Below, piece after piece: positions 15,499-23,068 of a DNA stretch of 45,310 nt (the first letter of the stretch is position 1; each line of letters begins with the position of its first letter). The translations under genes were made by a program, and so were the position numbers. The notes below the pieces were generated by a model. It made no database searches. It was not told where the DNA came from and was given only the letters and a program-made list of their open reading frames with translations. Source of the DNA: Candidatus Woesearchaeota archaeon (GTDB lineage: Archaea; Nanobdellota; Nanobdellia; Woesearchaeales; GW2011-AR9); NCBI GenBank assembly GCA_018657475.1, contig JABHXC010000028.1, positions 1-45,310 of the forward strand. The letters run 5' to 3'.

Positions 15499-17556
15499 TT
15501 ACTTTGTCTTTGATTTTTTTAATTTCCTGGGATGGTCAATATTATTCTTTACAAACCCTGCTTCAATAATCTCTTTACCTGCTACCTTTTTATCTAAACG
15601 GTTATTAGATGATCTTTTCTCAAACAAAGCAAGCACATTATCCCTAAAATCACTTGCTTCTTTAACTGTAAGGATGTGATTTCTTTCTAAGATATTGATG
15701 TCTCCAAGAATATCCTTAGTAGTTATTCCAGGAAGTTTGTTAAGTTGTTTTTCACCCATCGGACCAAGAACTTTAAGATATAAATTTCTAATTTCAGCAG
15801 AAACGTCCTTTCCAAAGAATTTTTCTACAACCAAAATCAGATTTTGTGTTTGATTATTGTTAATGATGCCATGCCCTTGTATCTCTTTAACATAACTTAG
15901 TATGGTATCTTTTGATAGCCCTAATCGTTTTAATATATTAAACTCTTTTTCTCCCATTGGGCCAAGAATTTCTAAGAATAATTTTTTAAATTCTAACTCT
16001 ACATTTTCCTGTGATGAAAATAATAACTTGATTGCTTTAATCTCTTTAACAGGGATTAAAGGGAGGGTGAAGTAAAATGTTGACCCTTTACCCACTTCAG
16101 ATTCTAACCAAAGTTTTCCATTTTGTGCTTCTACAATACCGCGACAAATTGCTAAACCTAATCCAGTTCCACCTTTCTTACGATATATTGTTTGTTCGGC
16201 TTGATAAAATGGTTCAAAAATTCTTCTTTGATCTTCTAGTTTTAAACCTACACCCTGATCAGTCACACTAAATTGGATATAATTTTCTTTCTTTTTAGCA
16301 GTGACCACAACTTGTCCATTGTCTGGACTAAATTTAATTGCATTATTGATTAAATTTCTTAGGACTTGATCAACCCGATCAGGATCAACTTCAATTATTG
16401 GTAAATTATCAATGTGACCAATGATCTTAACTTTTTTCTCTGGCATGAACCCTTCCATAAATTTTAGTAATTGGTTCACTGATTGAGTTAGACTTACTTT
16501 CTTAAAAATAAATTTTAACCTAGCTGCCTCAATCCGGCTTACTTCTAAAAAGTCAACAATAATTTTGTCTAATCTATTAGCGTTTCGAATAACTGTTTGA
16601 ACTGCTTCTTTTTGTTTTTTAGAAATCTTGCCAAAATATTCGCCCTCTAACATTTGTAACTGTGCTTTCATAGGAGTCATTGGACTCCGTAATTCATGAG
16701 AAGTAATACTGATAAATCTGGTTTTTGCACTATCAATTTGTTTTCTTTCTTTTTCCACTTGAGCTAGTGCTTCTGTTGTTTTGTTTAATGCTAATCCTAA
16801 CTCTTCTAACTCATCTCCAGTTTTAACATCAACGCGGGAAGTATAATCGCCTTGTCCAATCTTTTTTGTTGCAAGATACAAATGTTGAATCGGTTTTGAA
16901 ATGGATTTGGAAACAACAAAACCAAACAATAATATGATAACAGTTATTACAAACATTATTAATGAAGTAATATTACCAACAACTTGTTTTCCCTCATTAA
17001 TTTTCACATAAGCAGCTGCAATCTCATTATTTCTTCTTAACATCTCGGGACTATTATCTTCAAGAAAATCAAGAGAAGATTTAATCTTAGGATTAAGTGT
17101 TCCATTAATAAAAGTTACTTCATTGGCAATAATATCTGCTTTTTCTTTGTATTCTAACCATAATTCTTCAGCTTTTAAAACAGTGGGCATGATACTTGGA
17201 ATTGCAGGGGGTAAAATTTTATTGTCAGCTATACCTGGAGCAATTCCTCCATCTTTTAAAGCATAAAAAGAAGTGTGATGTAATTCAATAAATGAGAGAA
17301 GTGGAGCTCTATCCTCTTCGTGTCCCTTAGCAACCATCTCGGAGTAATATCCAATTCTTTGAGAAAGCATCCTGTTTCTTCCAGCAGCATCTATAAGAGC
17401 ACCATCTGATTTTTGTGAAGATTGAAGATTGTAAACTAAAATAACATTAGATAATGTAATAAGAAATATAATGGAAAAGATGAAAATAAACTTTCTATTG
17501 ATCTTATTTGTTACCCACTTTTTCAAACTAAAGTGTTTTTTACTATCTAAGTCCAT
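15499..17556 (-). CDS. PilJ/HAMP sensor histidine kinase with a C-terminal 'LGPMGEK' repeat
   Basis: 685 residues: TM1 about 23-43; an extracytoplasmic PilJ/NarX-like sensor with 'AAGRNRMLSQRI' (58-68); TM2 about 196-215; HAMP 215-268; HisKA with phospho-accepting His287 in 'SHELRSPM'; HATPase with N box 'NNAIKFSP', G1 'DQGVGL' and G2 'GGTGLGLAI', ending near 500. A C-terminal extension carries two copies of a unit ('LFLEILGPMGEKEFN', about 526-553, and 'LYLKVLGPMGEKQLN', about 592-617) and a basic end. All kinase motifs are present, so it should autophosphorylate. The receivers at 18202 and 10131 are the likely targets. A GAGGT ribosome site and its own TATA box precede the gene. Confidence 0.93.
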   Translation of the reverse strand: MDLDSKKHFSLKKWVTNKINRKFIFIFSIIFLITLSNVILVYNLQSSQKSDGALIDAAGRNRMLSQRIGYYSEMVAKGHEEDRAPLLSFIELHHTSFYALKDGGIAPGIADNKILPPAIPSIMPTVLKAEELWLEYKEKADIIANEVTFINGTLNPKIKSSLDFLEDNSPEMLRRNNEIAAAYVKINEGKQVVGNITSLIMFVITVIILLFGFVVSKSISKPIQHLYLATKKIGQGDYTSRVDVKTGDELEELGLALNKTTEALAQVEKERKQIDSAKTRFISITSHELRSPMTPMKAQLQMLEGEYFGKISKKQKEAVQTVIRNANRLDKIIVDFLEVSRIEAARLKFIFKKVSLTQSVNQLLKFMEGFMPEKKVKIIGHIDNLPIIEVDPDRVDQVLRNLINNAIKFSPDNGQVVVTAKKKENYIQFSVTDQGVGLKLEDQRRIFEPFYQAEQTIYRKKGGTGLGLAICRGIVEAQNGKLWLESEVGKGSTFYFTLPLIPVKEIKAIKLLFSSQENVELEFKKLFLEILGPMGEKEFNILKRLGLSKDTILSYVKEIQGHGIINNNQTQNLILVVEKFFGKDVSAEIRNLYLKVLGPMGEKQLNKLPGITTKDILGDINILERNHILTVKEASDFRDNVLALFEKRSSNNRLDKKVAGKEIIEAGFVKNNIDHPRKLKKSKTK

Positions 17557-17590
17557 CTATCAACCTCTAATGTAAAATGAATGTTTTTTT

Positions 17591-17600
17591 CTTTTTAAAG
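17591..17600 (-). promoter_or_regulatory. TATA box for the histidine kinase gene
   Basis: The minus strand reads CTTTAAAAAG, about 40 nt upstream of the ATG at 17556. The predicted 14-nt leader contains GAGGT. Confidence 0.45.
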
Positions 17601-17675
17601 TATTCCTCTAAATAGAATGAAAAAATGGAATAAAAGTAGGATTAAAATATAAAAATAAGATATAGAAAAAATGGT

Positions 17676-18200
17676 TTATTTTATCTCTATTACCGCATCA
17701 ACAAACATTGAAGCTTTCTTGATCAAAGCTTCCTGCTCTTTTATGTTTAAAGCGAGAAAAATTCCTTTAGTCTTACTAGCTTTGACTTTGTTGATTAGGT
17801 TACAAACAAATTTTTCTACTACGTTCGGTTTTCGATATGTTAAAAGATTAGTGATAGAATCAAAAATTAAATAGTCAAAACCGTGACCAATAAACTTTGA
17901 AATCACTATAGATAACTCAGTCAATGCACCTGGAGAGCTTACAAAATAGCAGCTTTCTGTTTGATCTTCTGATTTTTTAATTGTTTTAGAAATTGCGTCA
18001 ATAAAAACCATATTTTCTAACTTAACTTTTTTCTTTTTGAATTGTTCAGTAAGAGCATAAAAAGTTTTGTTTAAAGTGACATAACAAACATTCTTTTTAG
18101 AAAGTTTTTTTGTAACATCTGCTAAAATATCATGGTAGTCGGAACTGGGGAGTACTATTAACACGGTTTTATTTTCTGCTAATGTTTTTTCAATATCCAT
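17676..18200 (-). CDS. KaiC/RecA-like protein lacking a Walker A motif
   Basis: 174 residues with an alpha/beta pattern of a RecA-type domain: 'KTVLIVLPSSDYHDIL' sits where the P-loop strand would be but has no GxxxxGK(S/T). 'HGFDYLIFDSITNLLTY' matches the Walker B strand and following Ser/Thr of KaiC proteins, and a late strand is 'TKGIFLALN'. Similar P-loop-less domains occur in archaeal signalling proteins, so binding of a partner ATPase or receiver rather than ATP hydrolysis is inferred. It follows the response-regulator gene with a 1-nt gap, so the two are almost certainly cotranscribed, and precedes the histidine kinase. Confidence 0.72.
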   Translation of the reverse strand: MDIEKTLAENKTVLIVLPSSDYHDILADVTKKLSKKNVCYVTLNKTFYALTEQFKKKKVKLENMVFIDAISKTIKKSEDQTESCYFVSSPGALTELSIVISKFIGHGFDYLIFDSITNLLTYRKPNVVEKFVCNLINKVKASKTKGIFLALNIKEQEALIKKASMFVDAVIEIK

Positions 18201-18201
18201 T

Positions 18202-18555
18202 TTATCCCAAGATTTTTTTTACTCTGGCTATAAGAGTTTTAATATCAAATGGTTTTTGAATAAAATCAACTATATTCTTTTGACCAAGTAGTTCTTCTTT
18301 TTCAGCTTCTGAGGTTCTTACAACACTCAAAAAAGAGATTTTGACGTTCTTTATTTTTTTTACAACATCTCTTGTTGGAGTTCCTGGCATCATTATGTCC
18401 ATTAAAATTAGATCAGGTTTAGTCTTTTCTAATTTCTTTAAACAGTCATCACCACTTACTGCAGTAACAACAGAGTAGCCCTCTTTCTTCAGAATCATCT
18501 TAACGGAAGAACGAATATCCTCTTCATCATCCACAACCATTATTGTTTTAGTCAT
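18202..18555 (-). CDS. CheY-like response regulator, probable partner of the PilJ/HAMP kinase
   Basis: The listed ORF begins at 18633. The ATG at 18555 has a GAGGT ribosome site 8 nt upstream, and the TATA-like GTTTAAAAA near 18600 would start transcription after 18633, so I use 18555 (117 aa). The receiver motifs are complete: acidic pair in 'VVDDEED', phospho-Asp in 'LILMDIMMPG', Ser/Thr in 'SVVRTSE', Lys in 'FIQKPF'. There is no output domain. It begins the signalling island on the minus strand and is tightly coupled to the P-loop-less KaiC-like gene, which could be its effector. Confidence 0.92.
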   Translation of the reverse strand: MTKTIMVVDDEEDIRSSVKMILKKEGYSVVTAVSGDDCLKKLEKTKPDLILMDIMMPGTPTRDVVKKIKNVKISFLSVVRTSEAEKEELLGQKNIVDFIQKPFDIKTLIARVKKILG

Positions 18556-18653
18556 AATTATTACCTCTATATTATTATTTGAAGAGTTGCCCACATTTTT
18601 AAACGTTTCGTATACTGATTGTAGGTTGTTCACAGTAGTTTTTTAAAGAAATT

Positions 18654-19055
18654 TCAGTTTAACTCCCTAATTCTTTTAATAAAATTTTTCATTCTTATTA
18701 AAACAGCTTGTGCTTCTTTCACATTAATTTCTTTGCCATAATAATTTAGTGCATTTCTTAATTTTCTGAATTTATCAAATTCGTCTCCAAGTCTGGATTC
18801 ATTAATAATTTCTTTAAGAAAAGCAGTATAACATTCATGGTTGTAAATTTTTAAGCTATTTTTTAGTGCTAAAACTTCTAAAAGAATACGTAAAGAATCA
18901 TACAATAAAGTTATTTTTGAATCTATGAAACTTAATGGGAGAGAATTTGAAGCTTCTTCTTTTCTTTGAGCACTTTTCAATAAAGCAATTATTTTATTCC
19001 GATCTGTTGTAACTTTCTTCACAAACCCACTCTTTTTGCAATTTACCATGTCCAT
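18654..19055 (-). CDS. HEPN-domain protein (toxin-like partner of the MNT gene)
   Basis: A helical protein of about 133 residues from the ATG at 19055; the ORF track's 19064 start is a TTG overlapping the upstream gene. The region 'FDKFRKLRNALNYYGK' (about 97-112) is the HEPN signature in its archaeal form. The usual Rx4-6H has Asn/Tyr where His is expected, so RNase activity is uncertain. It follows a minimal-nucleotidyltransferase gene by 2 nt, the classic order of MNT-HEPN toxin-antitoxin modules, where the MNT protein modifies and silences HEPN. A 'GGGAG' sequence serves as ribosome site. Confidence 0.8.
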   Translation of the reverse strand: MDMVNCKKSGFVKKVTTDRNKIIALLKSAQRKEEASNSLPLSFIDSKITLLYDSLRILLEVLALKNSLKIYNHECYTAFLKEIINESRLGDEFDKFRKLRNALNYYGKEINVKEAQAVLIRMKNFIKRIRELN

Positions 19056-19057
19056 TA

Positions 19058-19567
19058 TTACCAACTCCCAGAAAGTAAGAAACCGTTAAGAATATTGTGT
19101 AATAATTCCTTATTTTTATTTAATGATTCTCTATCTTTAAAAGTAAATAATTGAATTTCTCTTTTGAATTTTGATTCAAACTTCTTTAAATTAATTGGTT
19201 TCTTTGTTGGAGAAAATATGGCAAGGTCAATGTCAGAATTCTCATTAATCTCACCTTTTGAAAAAGAACCGAATAAGATGATTACGGGATCGAGAAATTG
19301 TTCTTCTAAAAAAAAAGTTAATGGCTCTAAATATTTAGTATAATAAGCCTGTTGTAGCTTTACAAATAGCTTATTCTCTCGATTTGCTTGGAAAAAGTGA
19401 TAACGACGATCTTCTTCTTTTGTAAGCAGACCTTCTCTAGTAAAAAAGTTAAGTAATTTTGAGGCGTGGGGTGGACTAATTTTTTTAAACTTAGCAAATT
19501 CTCTAACACTTATCTTTACATAATTGTCTTCAAAAAAGTAAGCAAGGGTGTTAAATATTTCTAACAT
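19058..19567 (-). CDS. Winged-helix plus minimal nucleotidyltransferase (MNT) antitoxin-like protein
   Basis: 169 residues. Residues 1-65 form a winged helix ('VREFAKFKKISPPHASKLL', wing 'KEEDRRYHFF'). Residues 90-160 form a nucleotidyltransferase with 'ILFGSFSKGE' and 'SDIDLAIF', giving the GSx10DxD metal site. MNT antitoxins of this type AMPylate their HEPN partner. The fused winged helix fits self-repression: a 20-bp near-palindrome lies directly upstream of the ATG, between it and a TATA box, where a bound dimer would block a leaderless start. Confidence 0.87.
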   Translation of the reverse strand: MLEIFNTLAYFFEDNYVKISVREFAKFKKISPPHASKLLNFFTREGLLTKEEDRRYHFFQANRENKLFVKLQQAYYTKYLEPLTFFLEEQFLDPVIILFGSFSKGEINENSDIDLAIFSPTKKPINLKKFESKFKREIQLFTFKDRESLNKNKELLHNILNGFLLSGSW

Positions 19568-19587
19568 GTGTAATTAAAAATTAACAC
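19568..19587. promoter_or_regulatory. Near-palindromic operator candidate at the MNT start
   Basis: GTGTAATTAAAAATTAACAC is an inverted repeat with one mismatched position per arm. It abuts the ATG and lies between TATA box and start, an ideal repression site. Confidence 0.5.
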
Positions 19588-19670
19588 TGTTATTTAAATC
19601 TATCGAAAAATGAATATATTTTTTGGGAGATCCTAGAAACTTTGTTTCTGACATATTTTGTAAACAAATT

Positions 19671-19697
19671 ATTACACCTGTTAAATTAAATTAACAC
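19671..19697. promoter_or_regulatory. Second operator-like site
   Basis: Contains GTTAAATTAAATTAAC flanked by TTACAC and ACC, repeating the GTGTTAATT half-site of the 19568 palindrome about 100 bp away. Confidence 0.3.
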
Positions 19698-19867
19698 CCT
19701 CTGATTAATACACACCAAGGGATCTCATTAGTTTTTAAAGAGATAATAGGAATAATTCCTTACTGGATTTTGGAAACTTTTTTAGTTTAAATTTTTACAG
19801 AAGTTAAATTAAGATGAAAAACTAAATCTACATCACTTTTTTAAAGAGAACATAGAATTGTAAGATT

Positions 19868-20935
19868 ATGCAACAAACTAGCTATGATCCACACCAATTT
19901 GTACATGTAGAGGATATTAAGATTAAACAAGAGACTGAACTGCTTTTACAAGAAGCAACTAAAGTCTATAAAGAAAATTTTGATGGAAAGACATGGTATG
20001 GAAGATGTATTTTTATCTCATGGTATTGTTCATTAGCAGATTGTACATTTTGTTTTAGATCAACTAATGCCCATAAAGAAAGGCATCCAGAAACTTCTAG
20101 AAGAGGAATGGGAAGCATGTTATTAGAAGCATTATTCTGTAGACTTTTTAACTGGAGAATAGAATTTATTACTGGGGGTTATGGAATAATGCAATTTCCA
20201 GATATGTTAGAAATTGTAAAAAGTATTTCAACAGTTTATGGAGAAAAAATATGGTTAAATATTGGAGTTATCGCTCCTGCACATTTGAAAGAATTGAAAC
20301 CGTACGTTAAAGGTGTTTATGCTTCTTTAGAAACAGTAACTCCAAAATTGCATGATTATGTTTGTCCTAGTAAACCAATCAAACCGTATGAAATGATGTT
20401 TGACAAATTAGACGGCTTCAAAAAGAGTATAGCAATAATTGTAGGATTGGGTGATACAATAGAAGATATCAAGTATTTATTTGATTTTATTGAAAAACAT
20501 CAAGTTGATAGAATTACATTATATGCATTAAAGCCAGTTAGAGGAACAGAATATACTCACGGTCCTTCAGTAGAAGAATACATTACTTGGATCGCAAAAT
20601 TGAGGATTAAATTTCCAAAATTACAGATTGTTGCAGGAACTAACTTGAGGAGATGTGAAGATACTGGTTTTGTAATAAGAGCGGGTGCAAATGCAATAAC
20701 AAAATTTCCTGCAACAAAACAATTTGCAACTAAGAAAGCAAAATTATTAAAACAGTTAATTGAAAATCAAAATAGAAAATTTATCAGCAATTTTACGGAA
20801 TTGCCGGAAATTGATTGGAATAAAGAGATTAATTCTTTAGACATTAAAGACGAGTATAAACAAGAAATGTTAGAAAAATTGCCACCATATTTAAAGCGTT
20901 TCCAGAATCCTGTTGATAAGGATAAGGCTATTTAG
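19868..20935 (+). CDS. Radical SAM enzyme with unusual CX4CX2C cluster motif
   Basis: 355 residues. Cys54, Cys59 and Cys62 in 'CSLADCTFCF' form the [4Fe-4S] site with four residues between the first two cysteines instead of the usual three. This is similar in spirit to the CX5CX2C of HmdB-type enzymes of the biotin-synthase branch. 'EFITGGYG' (about 99-106) is a GGE-like SAM-binding element and 'SLETVTPKLHDYV' fits the barrel core. The protein fits a compact barrel without auxiliary clusters. Substrate unknown. A TATA-like box 26 nt upstream suggests a leaderless mRNA. Its 3' end overlaps that of the convergent MazF-like gene by 8 bp. Confidence 0.82.
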   Translation: MQQTSYDPHQFVHVEDIKIKQETELLLQEATKVYKENFDGKTWYGRCIFISWYCSLADCTFCFRSTNAHKERHPETSRRGMGSMLLEALFCRLFNWRIEFITGGYGIMQFPDMLEIVKSISTVYGEKIWLNIGVIAPAHLKELKPYVKGVYASLETVTPKLHDYVCPSKPIKPYEMMFDKLDGFKKSIAIIVGLGDTIEDIKYLFDFIEKHQVDRITLYALKPVRGTEYTHGPSVEEYITWIAKLRIKFPKLQIVAGTNLRRCEDTGFVIRAGANAITKFPATKQFATKKAKLLKQLIENQNRKFISNFTELPEIDWNKEINSLDIKDEYKQEMLEKLPPYLKRFQNPVDKDKAI

Positions 20936-21251
20936 TGAAAATTTTAATTAAAGAATTTTGTAATTCTTTTAGTTTGTTTTCTTTTAGCTTTCCAATTCTT
21001 GACTTTATTATTGAAATGTCTGCAGTAAAAAGTTTGTTTGGCCTGATGATACTAGATACATGTAACTTGCCTTCTTGAAAATCTTCTGCTTCTAGGTTAA
21101 TTGCATATTTGTCTCTCCTGGAAGCAGCACTTGTTATCTGTACAAGAATTAAATCGTTTCCGCTAATGTTTGCAGCTACAACGGCTGGTCTCTTTTTAGA
21201 TGAGCTTAAGTCAGAAAAAGGAAAAAGAAGAACAACAATATCTCCCCTCAC
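20928..21251 (-). CDS. MazF/PemK-type toxin (endoribonuclease family)
   Basis: About 107 residues from a GTG at 21251 that overlaps the antitoxin stop (GTGA). The track's 21263 start is a TTG giving four more residues. 'RGDIVVLLFPFSDLSSSKKR' then 'PAVV' matches the N-terminal strand and loop of MazF/PemK proteins, where the Arg and a later Ser/Thr ('QITSAAS') form the RNase site. Family members cut mRNA or tRNA. Coupled translation with the AbrB-type gene upstream supports a toxin-antitoxin pair. Confidence 0.85.
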   Translation of the reverse strand: MRGDIVVLLFPFSDLSSSKKRPAVVAANISGNDLILVQITSAASRRDKYAINLEAEDFQEGKLHVSSIIRPNKLFTADISIIKSRIGKLKENKLKELQNSLIKIFTK

Positions 21252-21496
21252 AAGTCTTTCCAAGCTTCATCCTCCTCTGCAGTTAGCCAATCTTTTGCGA
21301 GAGATTTTTCACTGACTAATGCAGGAAAAAATTTCTCATTGAACTGTTTTAAAGGTCTTAACTCAACTTTATTTTCAAAAGCAAGAATTGCAATTTTGGT
21401 GCCTTCTTGAAAACCTTCAAGTCTCCTTATGTCTTTTGGTATTGCTATCTGTCCTTTCTCGGTAACTGTTACAGTTCTTATTTCTATTAACGCCAT
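21248..21496 (-). CDS. AbrB/MazE-type antitoxin
   Basis: 82 residues from the ATG at 21496. The listed ORF extends 39 codons upstream through the promoter, but the TATA box (TTTAAATA near 21523) predicts a leaderless start at 21496. Residues 1-45 match the swapped-hairpin AbrB fold: 'VTVTEKGQIAIPKDIRRLEG' and 'GTKIAILAFENKVELRPL'. The C-terminal part is acidic ('WLTAEEDEAWKDL') and would wrap the toxin. It overlaps the toxin gene by 4 nt. Confidence 0.87.
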   Translation of the reverse strand: MALIEIRTVTVTEKGQIAIPKDIRRLEGFQEGTKIAILAFENKVELRPLKQFNEKFFPALVSEKSLAKDWLTAEEDEAWKDL

Positions 21497-21499
21497 TTT

Positions 21500-21511
21500 C
21501 TTACTAGTAAG
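21500..21511. promoter_or_regulatory. 12-bp perfect palindrome at the MazE start
   Basis: CTTACTAGTAAG lies between the TATA box and the leaderless ATG, followed by a further half-site-like 'ataagtaag'. Likely autoregulatory operator; inferred from position. Confidence 0.5.
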
Positions 21512-21590
21512 ATAAGTAAGATTATTTAAATCTTTCTCATTTTTTATAAATAAAGGATATTTTTTAAAAAAACAAGTAAAAAGTACTATA

Positions 21591-22838
21591 ATGACAAAAA
21601 CTGTAGAAATCATGGCCCCTGCGGGTAGTTATGAATCATTACATGCAGCAATTAATGCTGGTGCAGATTCTGTATATTTTGGTATTGAACAACTTAATAT
21701 GCGTGCTAGGGCGGCAAATAATTTTACAACTGAAGATTTGAAAAAAATAGTTGCTATTTGTAAAAAAAATAATGTTAAGACTTACCTAACCTTAAACACA
21801 ATTATGTATGATCATGATTTAACATTAATGAAAAAAATATGCGACACTGCTAAAAATTCAGGAGTTAGTGCAGTAATTTGTAGCGATATTGCAGCAATGA
21901 GTTATGCAAAATCAATAGGTTTAGAAATTCATCTATCAACTCAAGCAAACATAAGTAACATCGAAGCGGTAAAATTTTATGCACAATTTGCTGATGTAGT
22001 AGTTTTAGCAAGAGAATTAACATTGCAGCAGATTAAAACTATTGTAAAAGAGATTAAAGAGAAAAAGATTTGTGGTCCGAAAGGGAAATTAATTGGGATT
22101 GAAGTTTTTGTACATGGTGCATTATGTGTTGCAGTTTCAGGAAAATGTTACATGAGTTTAGGAACATACAATGCTTCTGCTAATAGAGGGGCTTGTTTAC
22201 AGAATTGTAGAAGATCTTACAAAGTTATTGATGAAGAAACTGGAGATGAGTTATTAGTTGACAATAAATATATTATGTCACCAAAAGATCTTTGCACAAT
22301 TGGTTTTGTTGATAAATTAATTGAAGCAGGAGTTAATGTGTTTAAAATTGAAGGGAGAGGAAGAGCTCCTGAATATGTTGATACAGTGGTTAGATGTTAC
22401 AAAGGAGCTGCAGAAGCTGTTTCTAATGGAAAGTATAGTAAAGAAAAAATTGATCACTGGATCACACAATTAGAAAAAGTGTTTAACAGAGGTTTTTGGC
22501 ACGGCGGTTATTATCTTGGAAAAAAATTAGGAGAATGGAGTGGAGAATATGGAAGTCAGGCCACTACAGAAAAAATATTTGTAGGAGTTGTTCAAAATTA
22601 TTTTAAGAAAAATAAAGTTGGACAATTCTTGTTAGAAGCTGGAAGTTTGCAAGAGGGCAATACCATTCTTATCACTGGCCCGACAACAGGAGTAGTTAAT
22701 GGGAAAATTGAAAAAATGATCGTTAATGATGAAAAATCTGAAGTTGCAGAAAAGAATTCAGTTGTAACATTTAAAGTTGATAAGCAAGTTAGGCCAAATG
22801 ATAAACTATTTGTAATTAAGGAGAAAAAAAGTGCCTAA
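21591..22838 (+). CDS. Peptidase U32-family protein (YegQ/TrhP-like, tRNA or rRNA hydroxylation)
   Basis: 415 residues. It opens 'IMAPAGSYESLHAAINAGAD', the hallmark of U32 proteins, continues with 'LSTQANISN', and carries the Cys-rich segment 'HGALCVAVSGKCYMS' plus 'NRGACLQNCRRSY', an Fe-S site in this family. Despite the name, characterised members (TrhP, RlhA) hydroxylate RNA using a prephenate-derived donor. A tRNA U34 role is the closest guess because length and C-terminal domain ('KIFVGVVQNYFKK') fit TrhP/YegQ. A ferredoxin gene overlaps its end by 8 nt, consistent with electron supply to the cluster. A TATA box near 21545 drives it divergently from the MazE gene. Confidence 0.87.
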   Translation: MTKTVEIMAPAGSYESLHAAINAGADSVYFGIEQLNMRARAANNFTTEDLKKIVAICKKNNVKTYLTLNTIMYDHDLTLMKKICDTAKNSGVSAVICSDIAAMSYAKSIGLEIHLSTQANISNIEAVKFYAQFADVVVLARELTLQQIKTIVKEIKEKKICGPKGKLIGIEVFVHGALCVAVSGKCYMSLGTYNASANRGACLQNCRRSYKVIDEETGDELLVDNKYIMSPKDLCTIGFVDKLIEAGVNVFKIEGRGRAPEYVDTVVRCYKGAAEAVSNGKYSKEKIDHWITQLEKVFNRGFWHGGYYLGKKLGEWSGEYGSQATTEKIFVGVVQNYFKKNKVGQFLLEAGSLQEGNTILITGPTTGVVNGKIEKMIVNDEKSEVAEKNSVVTFKVDKQVRPNDKLFVIKEKKSA

Positions 22839-23055
22839 GATTGTTCATTACAGAAACAAATGTATTGGCTGTAATTCTTGTGTAGAACATTCTCCAAACA
22901 ATTGGAAAATATCTTCAAATGATGGAAAGTCTGATTTAATTGGGAGTGTTAAGAAAAAAGATACTTTTGTAAAAAAAATTAGAGAAGATGAAATTGTTGA
23001 AAATGAATTAGCTGCAAGAGATTGCCCTGTAAAAATAATTCATATTTTTAAGTAG
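22831..23055 (+). CDS. Single-cluster ferredoxin coupled to the U32 protein
   Basis: 74 residues from a GTG that overlaps the U32 stop region. 'CIGCNSCVE' and a later 'CP' give the four ligands of one [4Fe-4S] cluster, as in Thermotoga/Pyrococcus-type monocluster ferredoxins. The overlap with the U32 gene suggests a dedicated electron donor. Confidence 0.85.
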   Translation: MPKIVHYRNKCIGCNSCVEHSPNNWKISSNDGKSDLIGSVKKKDTFVKKIREDEIVENELAARDCPVKIIHIFK

Positions 23056-23068
23056 TCAGTTGTCATGA

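Larger units (their letters stand above)
19568..19867. other. 300-bp spacer between the MNT and radical SAM promoters
   Basis: No ORF or RNA gene is visible. It holds the MNT promoter (TATTTAAAT near 19591-19599, minus strand), the palindromic sites listed separately and, at its right end, a TTTTTTAAAG box (about 19837-19846) 26 nt before the radical SAM ATG. Confidence 0.5.

Noticed and set aside
18556-18633. 26-residue N-terminal extension of the response regulator
   Set aside because: It precedes the likely transcription start and the receiver fold begins directly at the internal ATG with a good ribosome site.
19568-19867. tRNA or small structured RNA in the spacer
   Set aside because: No cloverleaf, no GTTCRANYC-type arm, and very low GC; the visible palindromes are better read as operators.
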